The notes: generated by a model from the sequence alone, not told the origin. A stretch of DNA of 64,000 nucleotides from Rhizobium sp. GN54 (GCF_021026345.1 NZ_JAJNCZ010000005.1:290264-354263); one strand, 5' to 3'; counted from the first letter of the stretch, positions 19,614 through 32,335 are shown. Program-made: numbers and translations.

Positions 19614-22367
19614 CTAGCGATCGCCGGCTTCCTTCTTGAGTGCGTAGAGCGCCTCCAGCGCCTCCCGCGGCGACATGTCGTCCGGGCTCAGGCCCTTCAG
19701 CATCTCGTCGATCTTGGCGTTGCCAGCGGCCTTACCCGCCTCCTCGCGCCGGACCGCCACCTGGAACAGCGGCAGGTCATCAATCAGTTGGCTTGCCGGG
19801 TTCTTGCGATCGGCGTCCTCCAGCTTGGCGAGCACGTCCTTTGCCCGCGCGACGACGGATGCAGGGAGCCCGGCGAGCCGCGCCACCTGGATGCCGTAGG
19901 AGCGGTCGGCGGCACCGGGGCCGACCTCGTGCAGGAAGATCACCTCGCCGTCCCACTCCTTCACCCGCATCGTGGCATTGGAAAGGCGGCCGAGCTTTTC
20001 GGAAAGCACCGTGAGCTCGTGGAAATGGGTGGCGAACAGGCCGCGGCAGCGATTGGCCTCGTGCAGGTGCTCGACCGCCGCCCAGGCGATCGACAGGCCG
20101 TCGAAGGTCGCGGTCCCGCGGCCGATCTCGTCCAGGATCACCAGCGAATGCTCGGTCGCCTGGTTGAGGATCGCCGCCGTCTCGACCATCTCGACCATGA
20201 AGGTCGAGCGGCCCCGCGCCAGGTCGTCCGAGGCGCCGACGCGCGAAAACAGGCGATCGACGATGCCGATATGGGCACTCTCGGCCGGCACATAGGAGCC
20301 CATCTGCGCCAGAATGGCGATCAGCGCGTTCTGCCGCAGGAAGGTCGACTTACCGCCCATGTTCGGGCCGGTCAGGAGCCAGATCGCGCCGTCTCCCTTG
20401 CCGCCTACCGGAGAGAGGTCGCAGGCATTGGCGACGAAGGGATTGCCCGCCTGCCGGCGCAGCGCCTGCTCGACGACCGGATGGCGGCCGCCCGCGATCG
20501 CAAACATCTTCGAGCGGTCGACGACCGGACGGCAATAGGCCTGTTCCTCGGCTAGGACCGCAAGCCCCTGCGAGACATCGACGACGGACAAGGCGCGCGC
20601 GGCGGCCTTGACCGCATCGGCCTGCGCGACCACCGCCTCCGTCAGCACCTCGAACGCTGCAAGCTCGATCGCCAGCGCGCGGTCGGCGGCATTGGCGATC
20701 TTCGTTTCCAGCTCCGACAGCACGGTGGTGGTGAAGCGCATCGCGCCCGCCATGGTCTGGCGATGGATGAAGCGCGCCTTGGCCTCGTCGCCCTCGGTCA
20801 GCGCCGAGGCGTTCCCGGCCGAGACCTCGATGAAATAGCCGAGCACGTTGTTGTGCTTGATCTTCAGAGACTTGACGCCGGTCTCCTCGGCATATTGCAG
20901 CTGCAGGCCGGCGATGACCCGGCGCGACTGGTCGCGCAGCGCCCGCATCTCGTCGAGTTCGGCGTCCGCACCCTCGCGGATGAAGCCGCCGTCGCGCTTC
21001 AGGAGCGGCAGTTCGTCGCCGAGCATCGAGGCGAGCCGTTCGACCAGGTCCGCCGGCAGTGCCTCGATATCCCTGCGGGCAGCGGCCAGTTCGCCTTCCA
21101 GATCCTGCGCCGCCATCATGCCGGCGACCGCCGAGGCCGCCCGCAGGCCCTGCAGCAGGGCGCCGAGATCGCGCGGGCCGCCGCGGCCGAGCGCCAACCG
21201 GGAAAGCGCGCGCGGCATGTCCGGTAGAAGCTTCAGCGCATCGCGCAGATCGGAGGCGAAGGACGGCCAGGCGGCAAGGGCGGCAATCGAATCCAGGCGC
21301 TCGTTGACCGGCTCCGGATCGGTCAGCGGCGACATCAGCCGCTCGGCCAGAAGCCGCGCGCCGCCGCCCGTCACCGTCCGGTCGATCGCCTTCAGCAGCG
21401 TGCCGCTCTTCTCGCCGGAAAGCGTGCGCACCAGTTCGAGGTTGGCGCGCGTCGCCGGATCGATGAACAGGGTCGAGGCCGCGCTCTCGCGCTCGGGCAG
21501 CCCGAGCGGCGGGCGCTCGGCGATCTGCGTCTTCTCCACATAGGCGATCGCGGCCGAAGCCGCCGAGAGCTCGGCGCGCGAGAAGGTGCCGAAGCCGTCG
21601 AGCGTGCCGACGTCGAAGTAGCGGGCAATCCGGCCCTCCGCCGTCGCGCTGTCGAACAGCACCGCCGGCTGGGGAACGACGACCCTGCCCAGAACGTCGA
21701 CGACGGGGCGGAACTCGGGATCGTGGAACAGCGTGTCGGGCACGATCAGTTCGCGTGGCTCGATGCGCAGGATATCTGCCAGCAGCCGCTGCCCGGTCGT
21801 CTCGGCCAGCCGGAAGACGCCGGTGGAGATGTCGATCCAGGCGAGCGCCAGTGCCGGCTCGGCGCCGCCGCGGATGCGCGACAGCGTCATCAGGTAATTG
21901 GCGTCGGACGGCGAGAGCAGCTTTTCCTCGGTCAGCGTTCCCGGCGTGACGAGACGGACGACGTCGCGGCGGACGACCGACTTCGAGCCGCGCTTCTTCG
22001 CCTCCGCAGGATCCTCGACCTGCTCACAGACGGCGACGCGGAACCCGAGCGCGATCAGCTTCTGCAGGTAATCGTCGGCGGCATGGATCGGCACGCCGCA
22101 CATCGGGATATCCTGTCCCAGGTGCTGGCCGCGCTTGGTCAGGGTGATGCCGAGCGCACGCGAAGCGTCCGCCGCGTCCTGGAAGAACAGCTCGTAGAAA
22201 TCGCCCATGCGATAGAACAGCAGGCTATCGGGATTGTTGGCCTTGATCTCGATATACTGTTCCATCATCGGCGTCGCCGATGCGCGGCTCGCCACGCTGG
22301 CAAGTTCGGAGGTCGTCAATATGTCGCCGGGGCGCACGATCTGGTCGTTCACGGAAAAGCTGTTCAT
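19614..22367 (-). CDS. mutS: DNA mismatch repair protein MutS
   Basis: MutS binds mismatched bases and starts repair. The 917-residue protein has the mismatch-binding motif in [14 protein letters not shown] near residue 50, where the Phe-x-Glu pair stacks and contacts the mismatch. The ATPase shows Walker [15 protein letters not shown] and Walker B region [17 protein letters not shown]. The length is normal. It is divergent from the malic enzyme gene with 114 bp between, which must hold both promoters. Confidence 0.98.
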   Translation of the reverse strand: MNSFSVNDQIVRPGDILTTSELASVASRASATPMMEQYIEIKANNPDSLLFYRMGDFYELFFQDAADASRALGITLTKRGQHLGQDIPMCGVPIHAADDYLQKLIALGFRVAVCEQVEDPAEAKKRGSKSVVRRDVVRLVTPGTLTEEKLLSPSDANYLMTLSRIRGGAEPALALAWIDISTGVFRLAETTGQRLLADILRIEPRELIVPDTLFHDPEFRPVVDVLGRVVVPQPAVLFDSATAEGRIARYFDVGTLDGFGTFSRAELSAASAAIAYVEKTQIAERPPLGLPERESAASTLFIDPATRANLELVRTLSGEKSGTLLKAIDRTVTGGGARLLAERLMSPLTDPEPVNERLDSIAALAAWPSFASDLRDALKLLPDMPRALSRLALGRGGPRDLGALLQGLRAASAVAGMMAAQDLEGELAAARRDIEALPADLVERLASMLGDELPLLKRDGGFIREGADAELDEMRALRDQSRRVIAGLQLQYAEETGVKSLKIKHNNVLGYFIEVSAGNASALTEGDEAKARFIHRQTMAGAMRFTTTVLSELETKIANAADRALAIELAAFEVLTEAVVAQADAVKAAARALSVVDVSQGLAVLAEEQAYCRPVVDRSKMFAIAGGRHPVVEQALRRQAGNPFVANACDLSPVGGKGDGAIWLLTGPNMGGKSTFLRQNALIAILAQMGSYVPAESAHIGIVDRLFSRVGASDDLARGRSTFMVEMVETAAILNQATEHSLVILDEIGRGTATFDGLSIAWAAVEHLHEANRCRGLFATHFHELTVLSEKLGRLSNATMRVKEWDGEVIFLHEVGPGAADRSYGIQVARLAGLPASVVARAKDVLAKLEDADRKNPASQLIDDLPLFQVAVRREEAGKAAGNAKIDEMLKGLSPDDMSPREALEALYALKKEAGDR

Positions 22368-22481
22368 CCCAAAAAAGAGGTGCCACCCTATCCGCCTGTC
22401 GCTATAGAAGACAACACCTCAAGGGGACGCAGGGCCTGCTGCCCACAAGAGGTTGACCGGAAATGCATTGGGGGGAGACCG

Positions 22482-24767
<2,286 letters not shown>

Positions 24768-24772
24768 GACAT

Positions 24773-24802
24773 AGGTCCTTCGCCGTATCGGGCGAGGGAC
24801 CT
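24773..24802. terminator. Hairpin between malic enzyme gene and olsB
   Basis: AGGTCCTTCGCC and GGCGAGGGACCT pair over 12 bp with one G-T wobble and a 6-base loop, between two convergent stop codons. No T-run follows, so it could serve both genes as a weak bidirectional terminator. Confidence 0.45.
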
Positions 24803-24821
24803 TCACTCCCCCGACTGCGTT

Positions 24822-25700
24822 TCAGCTGGCGAACCGCCCCGCGTCCGCACCGTAATAATTGATGTAGCGGCCCGAGATGCTGCCGATCGGCAGGACGATC
24901 AGGACGTCGGTGGTGCGGAAGGCGTGATCGACGACGGCGCCGTCGCCGATCATCGCGCCGAGCCGCAGGTAGCCCTTGACCAGCGGCGGCATGGCGGCGA
25001 GCGCACGCCGGGCATTGACCGCCTCGCTCGGCATCAGGTCCATGGTGCGGTACTGGTCGGGATGCGCCCTGACCATCCAATCCCCGCCCGCAAGGGCGTT
25101 CTGGTGCAGGAAGGACAGTGCCAGCGCATGCTCCTCGGGGACGACGCCGCCGAAGGAGGCGCAGCCGAACATGGCCTGAACGCCATGCTTCAGCGCATAG
25201 GCCCAGGCGCCCTGCCAGAGCAGTTCGACCGTGCGCTTGGTGCGGTATTGTGGCAGGACGCAGGAGCGGCCAAGCTCCATGAAGCGCTTGTCCGGATGGC
25301 GCGCAATCATCGTCTCGACGTCGAACTCCGATTGCGAGTAGAAGCCGCCCGACCCCCTCGCCACTTCCTGCCGCAGCAGGCGGTAGGTGCCGACGATCTG
25401 CTCTTCCGGGTCGCCCTCGATCGCGGTATCGAGCACGAGCAGGTGGTCGCAGACCATGTCCCAGGCGTCGATGTCGCGCCGGCGGCGCATCGCGTCGGGA
25501 GCGGTCTGGGCGTTCATCTCCTCGACGAAGACGCGGTAGCGGACGGCTTGGGCGGCATCGATCTCGCTGTTCTTCAGGGCCAGGCGCGTCTCGAGCGTGC
25601 CGATCCGGCCGAGCACCTCGGCAGACTTGCGCACGGGAAGCTGGCACGTCGGCGGTACGGTTTCGGTCACCACGTTGGGCTCTGCGATCTCCACGGTCAT
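24822..25700 (-). CDS. olsB: L-ornithine N(alpha)-acyltransferase OlsB
   Basis: OlsB makes lyso-ornithine lipid from ornithine and 3-hydroxyacyl-ACP, the first step of phosphorus-free ornithine lipid synthesis. The protein (292 residues) has the GNAT-like sequence AVRYRVFVEEM, CDHLLVLD, IVGTYRLLRQE and ELGRSCVLPQYRTKRT typical of this family. AAGGTGG before the ATG at 25700 decides the start; the frame is open 40 codons further. It is usually induced by phosphate starvation, but I did not find a clear PhoB box. It sits beside the malic enzyme gene, the known rhizobial order. Confidence 0.93.
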   Translation of the reverse strand: MTVEIAEPNVVTETVPPTCQLPVRKSAEVLGRIGTLETRLALKNSEIDAAQAVRYRVFVEEMNAQTAPDAMRRRRDIDAWDMVCDHLLVLDTAIEGDPEEQIVGTYRLLRQEVARGSGGFYSQSEFDVETMIARHPDKRFMELGRSCVLPQYRTKRTVELLWQGAWAYALKHGVQAMFGCASFGGVVPEEHALALSFLHQNALAGGDWMVRAHPDQYRTMDLMPSEAVNARRALAAMPPLVKGYLRLGAMIGDGAVVDHAFRTTDVLIVLPIGSISGRYINYYGADAGRFAS

Positions 25701-25839
25701 GGGCCACCTTCCTGCGTTGATTTGCGCGTCTTTAAACACGAATCTGCAACAGGATGGTGACATCCACGCGACCGGGACCATAGGGCCGCAAACACCCACG
25801 GGCAAGCAGATGCGGGCCACAATCAGGGGCAGTGGCGAA

Positions 25840-28122
25840 TTAGTTTATGACACGCGCGGCCGTCAGCCGGGAGATCTCCGAAAGCAGCGCCGGCGGCTCT
25901 GCCGGCTTGACCATGACGCAGGCGGCGCCGCAGGCGATCAATTCCTGGTGAAGCGCCGCACGCCGGTCGGCGGTCAGCACGATGACCGGCACCGCCCCCT
26001 CCCCGGAAGCGATCGCGCGGATGACCTCGCGCCCCTCGCCCCCCGGCATGCCGACGTCGGTGATGACCATGTCCGGCCGGGCCCTGCCCTCACCGAGCGC
26101 CGCCAGCAGCGCCGGGAAATCCTCGACGAGCTCGACCTCGAAGCCCGCCTTCGAGAGCATCGAACGCACCAGCATGGCATTGATCGGGTCGTCCTCGGCC
26201 AGCAGCACCCGGCCGGCTCGCCGTTCCGGTTCGGGAGGCAGCTCGTCCGCCGGCGGCTCGCTCAGGATCGGGCGGTTGTCGTTGATGGCGTCGCGGATCT
26301 CGATGCCCTTCATGCGCCCGCGCAGGACCTCCACCAGCGAACGTTCGCGCAAGGGCCGGATCAGCCAGGCGTCATACCCCTCGCCGTTGCCGATCGCCCG
26401 CCCGGTGCGCTCCTCCGGATTGACCAGATAGACGCGGCGGATGCGGGGATCGGCGAAAGCCGGCAGGTGCAGCAACTCCCGCCGGAAATCACCCGAAAGC
26501 CTGTTGTCGACGATGATGTCGGTCAGCGGAAAGGCAACCGCGCCCTGGGTGATCTCCAGCGCCTCGTTTACCTCGGCGACGTGGCGGCAGGTGCCGCCGA
26601 GCGTCTCGATGGTCCGCTTCAGGGCCTTCGAGACCGGTCCTTCCGGCGCGAACAGGAAGACGGCCGAACCGCGCAGCGGCCCGGAGCGGCCGGTGACGGG
26701 CGCAAGCGTGGGTGCTGCCGGCATCCGGATGGTGAAGGTGGAGCCGCGGCCGAGTTCGCTCGCAAGCGTCAGCGCGCCGCCGGCCTCGCGCAGGATGCGC
26801 GCCGAGATCGCGAGCCCGAGCCCGGCGCCGCCGCGGCGCTGCGAGACGCCGCCCGCCTGTTCGAAGGCCTCGAACACGCGCGCCTGCTCCTCCGCCGTCA
26901 TGCCGGGACCGGTGTCTGCAATGGTGACGACGATATGGTCGCCCTCGAGCGTCGTCTCGAGGTAGACACCGCCTGCGGGGGTGAATTTCACCGCGTTGCC
27001 GATGACGTTGTAGAGCACCTGCCTGAGCCGCGGTCCGTCGAAGAGCATGACCGCGGGCACGTCGGCGGAGACGAAGGAGCCGATCTCGATGCCCTTCTCG
27101 TGGGCGCGGGGCGACAGCATCTCGACGACGCTTTCCAGAAGCGGTCGCACCGGCTCCTCGCAGGGGCGAAGCTGGAACCGGCCCGCCTCGATCGTGGAGA
27201 AGTCGAGCAGGTCGTCGACGAGTTGCACCAGCGCATGGCCGGACTGGCGGATGCCGGCGAGGTAGTTCTTCTGCTCCGCGGTCAGCCGCGTCTGGCCGAT
27301 GAGGTGCGACATGCCGAGGATGCCCGACAGCGGCGTGCGGATTTCATGGCTGACGGTGGCGAGCAGGCGGGATTTCGTCTCGCTCTCCATCTCCGCCCGG
27401 CGACGGGCGATCTCGCGCTCGTTTTCCGCCCGGCGTTCCTCGGTGACGTCGCGGGCGATGCTGTGGATCACCAGTTCTCCAGTCGCCGGGTCACGGATGG
27501 TGATGTCGTGCCAGGCATAGATGCGCACACCGCCCGGCGTCGCGATCTCGACATCATAGTGATAGGGCAGCGCCTGCGAGCGGAAATCCAGCCCGATCTC
27601 GCTGCAGGACAGCCCCCTCGGATCGATGATGCCGACGAGATCGCTGATCACGGCATTGGCGCGGAGAATCCTGCCGTCCAGCGAACGCACCATGACGATA
27701 TCGCGCAGAATGTCGTGGATCGCCGACGTCACCGCCGCCGTCTCGTTCTGTTCCCAGTAGCGGTCGTGGCTATGCTCGGCGTGGCGGCCGTTTCGCTGTG
27801 CGCTCTGCACCCCGTGCCGGACCATCAGGATCGAGCCGGCGATCCCGATCGTTCCGAGGCCGAATGCTGCGATGTGGAAATCCTGGAGGATGCCGGTGAC
27901 CAGGACCAGTCCGGCCGAGAGCAATGTCAGGCCGGCAACGATCGCCGAGGTGAACGCCTGGTCGAAGGGCGTCTGACCGGCAGCATCGGCCGCAGACCGG
28001 GCCGCAGCGCGCACACCGTCCCCCGGCTCGCCGCCCTCGTTGCGCGGCGCTCCCCCGTCCTCGTGCGGCTCGTGCGCGAATTCCGCCCGGAGCCTGCCCT
28101 GGAGCTTGGCTGGTTCGCTCAT
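25840..28122 (-). CDS. Membrane-bound PAS hybrid histidine kinase/response regulator
   Basis: The 760-residue protein has two membrane helices near residues 60-105 (AIVAGLTLLSAGLVLVTGIL, then AAFGLGTIGIAGSILM). A PAS domain follows (about 130-240). The HisKA box is LLATVSHEIRTPLSGILGMS and the ATPase domain has NAVKFTPAGG and GGAGLGLAISARIL. The C-terminal receiver domain begins RVLLAEDDPINAMLV and has the phosphoacceptor Asp in MVITDVGMPG. No response regulator gene is adjacent, so it probably passes phosphate to a distant phosphotransfer protein. The input signal is unknown. Start at 28122 (MSEPAK) is preferred to 28143. Confidence 0.9.
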   Translation of the reverse strand: MSEPAKLQGRLRAEFAHEPHEDGGAPRNEGGEPGDGVRAAARSAADAAGQTPFDQAFTSAIVAGLTLLSAGLVLVTGILQDFHIAAFGLGTIGIAGSILMVRHGVQSAQRNGRHAEHSHDRYWEQNETAAVTSAIHDILRDIVMVRSLDGRILRANAVISDLVGIIDPRGLSCSEIGLDFRSQALPYHYDVEIATPGGVRIYAWHDITIRDPATGELVIHSIARDVTEERRAENEREIARRRAEMESETKSRLLATVSHEIRTPLSGILGMSHLIGQTRLTAEQKNYLAGIRQSGHALVQLVDDLLDFSTIEAGRFQLRPCEEPVRPLLESVVEMLSPRAHEKGIEIGSFVSADVPAVMLFDGPRLRQVLYNVIGNAVKFTPAGGVYLETTLEGDHIVVTIADTGPGMTAEEQARVFEAFEQAGGVSQRRGGAGLGLAISARILREAGGALTLASELGRGSTFTIRMPAAPTLAPVTGRSGPLRGSAVFLFAPEGPVSKALKRTIETLGGTCRHVAEVNEALEITQGAVAFPLTDIIVDNRLSGDFRRELLHLPAFADPRIRRVYLVNPEERTGRAIGNGEGYDAWLIRPLRERSLVEVLRGRMKGIEIRDAINDNRPILSEPPADELPPEPERRAGRVLLAEDDPINAMLVRSMLSKAGFEVELVEDFPALLAALGEGRARPDMVITDVGMPGGEGREVIRAIASGEGAVPVIVLTADRRAALHQELIACGAACVMVKPAEPPALLSEISRLTAARVIN

Positions 28123-28177
28123 GAGGCGCAGATAGCACGCCAAGCGTTCAGAACCGCTTCAGCAAACCGCTCGCATT

Positions 28178-28681
28178 TTAACGATCGGCCGGCGCCTTGC
28201 GCCGTCGCACCAGCAACAGCTCGTCCAGCAGGATGAGGCCGGCACCGATGGTGATGAAGCTGTCGGCGAGGTTGAAGACGGCGAACGACCAAGTCGAGGT
28301 GTAGAACAGCACGTAGTCGATCACGTATCCGTAGAGGAAGCGATCAATGAGATTGCCGATCGCGCCGGCGAAGATCAGCGCATAGCCCGCATGCGCCACG
28401 CCCCTCGCCTTCGGCGTCTGCCACCAGAGCCAGCTGACGAAGGCAACGACCACGAGGCGCAGGCCGACGATGAACCAGTCCTCCATGCCCGACAGCATAG
28501 AGAACGCGACGCCGTAATTGTAGGTGCGATAGAGCGCCAGCATCGGCACGACGTGCACCGCCTGCTGAAACGGCAGCCAGGCTTCGACGGCGAATTTCAC
28601 GAGCTGGTCAACCAGCACCGCAAGCACGATGAAGACGGCGACCGGGACCGGCCTGGAAAACAGCGGGATGCGATCGTTCAT
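28178..28681 (-). CDS. lspA: Lipoprotein signal peptidase LspA
   Basis: LspA cuts the signal peptide from prolipoproteins in the inner membrane. The 167-residue protein has four hydrophobic helices and the two catalytic aspartates in [15 protein letters not shown] and [11 protein letters not shown]. Its ATG overlaps the stop of the upstream RNA methyltransferase gene as ATGA, so the two are probably co-translated. Lnt (2944) carries out the next lipoprotein step. Confidence 0.96.
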   Translation of the reverse strand: MNDRIPLFSRPVPVAVFIVLAVLVDQLVKFAVEAWLPFQQAVHVVPMLALYRTYNYGVAFSMLSGMEDWFIVGLRLVVVAFVSWLWWQTPKARGVAHAGYALIFAGAIGNLIDRFLYGYVIDYVLFYTSTWSFAVFNLADSFITIGAGLILLDELLLVRRRKAPADR

Positions 28682-29541
28682 TCGGAGCCGTCCAGGGACA
28701 GGAGGTGGCGGCGGGCCTCAAACAGCATGATGCCGGTCGCGATCGCCAGGTTGAGGCTGTCGGCGCGGCCGGCCTGGGGGATGCGCGCGAGCGCGTCGGC
28801 TGCGTGCGCCAGTTCGTCGGGAATGCCGGCCTGCTCGTTGCCCATCAGGAGGACGACCGGCCGCCCCTTGTAGTCGATCGTGCGGTAGTCGACGGCGCCG
28901 GCCAGGTGCGTGGCGACGAGCTTCACGCCTGCCTCCTTCTTCCAGCGCAGGAAATCGGCCACGGAGGCCCTGGTGACGGGCATGGCGAAGACGGATCCCA
29001 TCGTCGCGCGGACCGTTTCCAGCGAGAACGGATCGGTGGTGTCGCCGACGAGGATGACGCCCGAGGCGCCGGCCGCGTCGGCGGTGCGGATGATGGTGCC
29101 GAGGTTTCCGGGGTCGCGGACGCGATCGAGCGCCACGTAGGTCTCGCCGGCGTCCGGGCGCAGGTCCTTCAGCGGCGTGTAGCGCTGCTCGAAGACGCCC
29201 ACCACCATCTGCGGATTGTCACGCCGGGTGATGGCCGACATCACCTTCTCGCTGACCTCCAGCACCAGTCCGCCCCTGGCAAACGTCTTCGCAGCGACCT
29301 GCTCCACCTGCGGCTTGCCTTTGGCCGCCTTGGCATAGACCAGCGTGCGGATGGCCCAGCCGAGCTCGAGCGCGTCGATCACGAGCTTGAGCCCCTCGGC
29401 CATGAACGTCTTCGTCTCGTCGCGCGTCTTCTTCTGGGCGAGCGCCTTGATGTCCTTGACGATCGGATTGGCGAGGCTCGTCACCTCCTTGACCTGACCC
29501 ACGCGGTGCGGGCCCCTGTCGTGTTCGTGACGCTCGCTCAT
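28678..29541 (-). CDS. SpoU/TrmH-family 2'-O-RNA methyltransferase
   Basis: A SPOUT-class enzyme of 287 residues that would methylate ribose 2'-O in rRNA or tRNA. An N-terminal substrate-binding domain ([19 protein letters not shown]) precedes the knot domain with motif 1 [21 protein letters not shown], motif 2 near [11 protein letters not shown] and motif 3 in [16 protein letters not shown]. It starts at 29541, overlapping the preceding gene's stop by one base (TGATG). The target RNA cannot be named. Confidence 0.9.
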   Translation of the reverse strand: MSERHEHDRGPHRVGQVKEVTSLANPIVKDIKALAQKKTRDETKTFMAEGLKLVIDALELGWAIRTLVYAKAAKGKPQVEQVAAKTFARGGLVLEVSEKVMSAITRRDNPQMVVGVFEQRYTPLKDLRPDAGETYVALDRVRDPGNLGTIIRTADAAGASGVILVGDTTDPFSLETVRATMGSVFAMPVTRASVADFLRWKKEAGVKLVATHLAGAVDYRTIDYKGRPVVLLMGNEQAGIPDELAHAADALARIPQAGRADSLNLAIATGIMLFEARRHLLSLDGSE

Positions 29542-30704
29542 CAGGAAGTCCACCGGCTGAAGAGAGACGTGGAAAGGGCGCGGCCGGGCACGCTGCCGTC
29601 GAGGCCGCCCTCGCGGATGACCAGTTCACCGGATTCGACCAGTCCGCCGCGGCCGCGCATGGTCTCGCGCACCAGCTCGTGGATCGAATAGAAGCTCGCC
29701 CGGATGGAATAGGCCGTCAGCACCAGGGCCGCATCCTTCGGCGACAGGATCTCCCGGCAGATGTCGAGCATCAGCGGCAGGCCCTCGAACAGCTGCCAGA
29801 CCTCGCCGTTCGGGCCGCGGCCGAATTTCGGCGGATCGGCGAGGATGATGTCGTAGCGGCTGCCGCGGCGCTCCTCGCGCAGGATGAACTTCATCGCATC
29901 CTCGCAGATCCAGCGGATAGGCAGCTTCTCGCCGCGGCCGAGCGCCTGGTTCTCGCGCGCCCAGCCGATCGCCTTCTTCGAGGCGTCGACATGGGTGACC
30001 TCGGCGCCGGCGCCGGCGGCCACCAGCGAGGCGACGCCGGTATAGCCGAAGAGGTTCAACACCTTCAGCGGCCGGCCGGAGGCCTCGATCCGCGCCTTCA
30101 TCCAGCTCCAGTGGGCCAGTTGCTCGGGAAAGACGCCGACATGGCGGAAGGCGGTGAAACGGCCGTAGAAATCGGTATCCAGCAGCCGCATCGGCCATGT
30201 TTCGCCAAGCGCCGCGCCGGGAAAGCGCCAGCGCCCCATGCCGTCCTCGTCGGTATCGCCGGTGAAGACGGCATCCGCCCGGTCCCAGACATGCGCCGGC
30301 AGGCTGCGCGGCCAAAGGGCCTGCGCTTCGGGCCGAACGATCCGGTAGGGCCCGTATTGCTCGAGCTTTTCGCCGGCGCCGCTGTCGATCAGCCGGTAGT
30401 CGTCGGTGCCGGCCGTCTCGAGGATGACCGGAACCCGTTCGGCCGGCTTTTCGCCGGCATGCACTCTCACCGGGCGTTGCGGCTCGGAGGGTTGCTCGGC
30501 CACCTTTTGCGGGCGGGTGCGCACCGTGTCGGCTGCGACGCTGCGTGGCTTTGCAGGGGACCGCGCCGCCGCACCCGGATGCTTCGGGCCGCCCTTCGCA
30601 TCCGGCTTGGCAGCGGCCTTGGCAGCCGGCCGGACGCGATCGCCTGCGCGCGCCGCTCCCGTTGCAGCGGGGCCATTCTTCTGCCGGCGGTTTCTGTCCT
30701 TCAC
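29541..30704 (-). CDS. Class I SAM-dependent RNA methyltransferase, RlmI-like
   Basis: The C-terminal 280 residues form a Rossmann methyltransferase: SAM loop NLFGYTGVASLVAAGAGA and catalytic-region motif DPPKFGRGPNG, as in RlmI/RlmK-type rRNA cytosine methyltransferases. The first 95 residues or so are Lys/Arg/Ala/Pro-rich and low in complexity, an unusual basic extension likely to bind RNA. The start is uncertain: I took the GTG at 30704, the first credible start after the divergent gene's promoter region, with a weak GGAC upstream. It is the first gene of a coupled set with the TrmH-like gene and lspA. Confidence 0.78.
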   Translation of the reverse strand: MKDRNRRQKNGPAATGAARAGDRVRPAAKAAAKPDAKGGPKHPGAAARSPAKPRSVAADTVRTRPQKVAEQPSEPQRPVRVHAGEKPAERVPVILETAGTDDYRLIDSGAGEKLEQYGPYRIVRPEAQALWPRSLPAHVWDRADAVFTGDTDEDGMGRWRFPGAALGETWPMRLLDTDFYGRFTAFRHVGVFPEQLAHWSWMKARIEASGRPLKVLNLFGYTGVASLVAAGAGAEVTHVDASKKAIGWARENQALGRGEKLPIRWICEDAMKFILREERRGSRYDIILADPPKFGRGPNGEVWQLFEGLPLMLDICREILSPKDAALVLTAYSIRASFYSIHELVRETMRGRGGLVESGELVIREGGLDGSVPGRALSTSLFSRWTS

Positions 30705-30845
30705 GTCGCGGTCCGTCTGGTTCTTTTTTTGGAAAGCGGACGCAGATCCGCGGGAAAGCGAGACCAAATAGCACCCCTCTCCCACTTGGCAAAGCGCTTT
30801 CCGATCTGCGATAAACCAAGCGAGCGGTTCAGGAGGAGAAACGCC

Positions 30846-31295
30846 ATGGACTTGACAGGTGAGGAGCGCATCGCCGCCCCGCGCGAGGCCGTCTGGGCCG
30901 CGCTGAACGACCCGGAGACGCTGAAGGCCTGCATTCCCGGATGCCAGTCGCTGACCCAGACGTCGCCGACCGAACTCGAGGCCACCGTCAAGATCAAGAT
31001 CGGGCCGGTCTCCGCGACCTTCAAGGGCGAGGTGACGCTGTCGAACCTCAATCCGCCGGAAAGCTATACGATCGCGGGCGAAGGCAAGGGCGGCATTGCC
31101 GGCTTCGCCAAGGGTGGAGCGGATGTGAAGCTGACCGACGAGGGCGCCGAGACGCTGCTGGCCTATACGGTCCGCGCCGAGATCGGCGGCAAGCTGGCCC
31201 AGCTCGGCTCCCGCCTGATCGATTCCACCTCGAAGAAGCTCGCCGCGCAGTTCTTCGCCGACCTCGGCACCCGGCTGAACGGCGGTGTCGCGTAG
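30846..31295 (+). CDS. CoxG-like SRPBCC-domain protein
   Basis: A 149-residue lipid/ligand-binding START-like (SRPBCC) protein starting MDLTGEERIAAPREAVWAAL, the signature of the carbon monoxide dehydrogenase subunit G family. No CO dehydrogenase genes are adjacent, so the CoxG name indicates family only. AGGAGGAG 6 bases before the ATG is a perfect ribosome site. It diverges from the methyltransferase gene. Confidence 0.88.
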   Translation: MDLTGEERIAAPREAVWAALNDPETLKACIPGCQSLTQTSPTELEATVKIKIGPVSATFKGEVTLSNLNPPESYTIAGEGKGGIAGFAKGGADVKLTDEGAETLLAYTVRAEIGGKLAQLGSRLIDSTSKKLAAQFFADLGTRLNGGVA

Positions 31296-31343
31296 GAGCC
31301 TCGTCGGAAAAGGGGCGGTGGCGGGCACAGAGTGCGCGGAACC

Positions 31344-31393
31344 CCCTCATCCGGCGCTGCGCGCCACCTTCTCCCCGCTGGGGAGAAGAGGGA
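31344..31393 (+). repeat. Rhizobial palindromic intergenic repeat, copy 1
   Basis: About 50 bases reading CCCTCATCCGGCGCTGCGC, then CCACCTTCTCCCC and GGGGAGAAGAGGG. It contains an internal palindrome and is repeated in inverted orientation at 31507-31556. This type resembles the REP/RIME-like elements I recall from Rhizobiaceae intergenic regions. Degenerate relatives occur near 12764 and 42374. Confidence 0.75.
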
Positions 31394-31506
31394 ACGCGAC
31401 GTTGTGCCGTAGCCGGGCGGAGTCGCTGAGATTTCGGACATGCGACGTCTGATCCAGGCAGAAAACGCATGTGACGGACGTGATCCGGACGGGGCCGAGC
31501 AACAAT

Positions 31507-31556
31507 TCCCTCTTCTCCCCGTCGGGGAGAAGGTGGCGCGCAGCGCCGGATGAGGG
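31507..31556 (-). repeat. Rhizobial palindromic intergenic repeat, copy 2 (inverted)
   Basis: An inverted, nearly identical copy of the 31344-31393 repeat, running from CCCTCTTCTCCCC to CCGGATGAGGG. The two copies flank about 113 bp and could fold into one large stem-loop. The spacer shows no gene. Confidence 0.75.
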
Positions 31557-31592
31557 CGGCGGCGGCACAACGCTGCGGTTAGCTTCAGCTTC

Positions 31593-31952
31593 CTACTTTG
31601 GCGCCGCCAACGCGGCCTGCGAGGCGGGCTGTGTCTGCGACGCCAGCGTTTCGGCGCGGGCCTTCTGCTTGTCGGCCTCGGTGTGCCACTTGACCGCCTC
31701 GGTCGCCTCGACGCGGGCACGCTTGCGGTACTTGTGCTGGCTGATCCAGGTGGCGACGGCGCCGATGACCATGCCGAGCAGCAGCGCCAGGAAGAGGAAG
31801 ACGAAGAAGGGCGCCGTCAGCGACAGGACCGAATCGTCCGGCCGGAACGGGTTCAGCGCCATGCGCACCGGCTGGCGGTTGGCGACCGAGAGCACGACGA
31901 GCACAATCGCGACCGGCACCAGCACGACGATGTTGACAACTTTTCTGACCAT
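31593..31952 (-). CDS. LapA-domain (DUF1049) membrane protein
   Basis: The 119-residue protein has two membrane helices (VVNIVVLVPVAIVLVVLSVA at about 4-23 and FVFLFLALLLGMVIGAVATW at about 44-63) and a cytoplasmic basic, Ala/Gln-rich coiled tail. This is the lipopolysaccharide assembly protein A (LapA/YciS) layout. The ATG at 31952 has GGAGG 7 bases before it; the frame is open further upstream. It lies downstream of ihfB, a pairing known in many proteobacteria (ihfB-lapA). The role in setting LPS levels is by family. Confidence 0.85.
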   Translation of the reverse strand: MVRKVVNIVVLVPVAIVLVVLSVANRQPVRMALNPFRPDDSVLSLTAPFFVFLFLALLLGMVIGAVATWISQHKYRKRARVEATEAVKWHTEADKQKARAETLASQTQPASQAALAAPK

Positions 31953-32005
31953 GGGGCCGCCTCCCGCATACGGAACTGTCGATGGACCGCGGCGCGACGC
32001 CGACA

Positions 32006-32308
32006 TCAATCGGCGTCGTCGTCCACGTGATTGGGGTTGAGCCGCTCGCGCAGTTCCTTGCCGGTCTTGAAGAAGGGTACCCACTTCTCCTCGACGAAGA
32101 CGCTGTCGCCGGTGCGCGGGTTGCGGCCGGAACGCGACGGGCGGTTCTTGACCGAAAAGGCACCGAAGCCGCGCAGCTCGACCCGGTTGCCGGCGGCGAG
32201 CGCATCGGAAATCTCGTCCAGCACCGCGTTGACGATGTTCTCCACGTCGCGGTGATAGAGATGCGGATTGCGAGCGGCGACGATCTGTACCAATTCTGAC
32301 TTGATCAC
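32006..32308 (-). CDS. ihfB: Integration host factor subunit beta
   Basis: A DNA-bending protein of 100 residues that pairs with IhfA. The HU/IHF fold is evident, with [14 protein letters not shown] at the start and the DNA-binding arm segment [21 protein letters not shown], where the conserved Pro intercalates. The gene order sppA-ihfB-lapA is common. The island at the right end of the window may use it for integrase complexes, but this is speculation. Confidence 0.96.
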   Translation of the reverse strand: MIKSELVQIVAARNPHLYHRDVENIVNAVLDEISDALAAGNRVELRGFGAFSVKNRPSRSGRNPRTGDSVFVEEKWVPFFKTGKELRERLNPNHVDDDAD

Positions 32309-32335
32309 TGTTGTCCCCTCAAAACGCGTGTCTTT

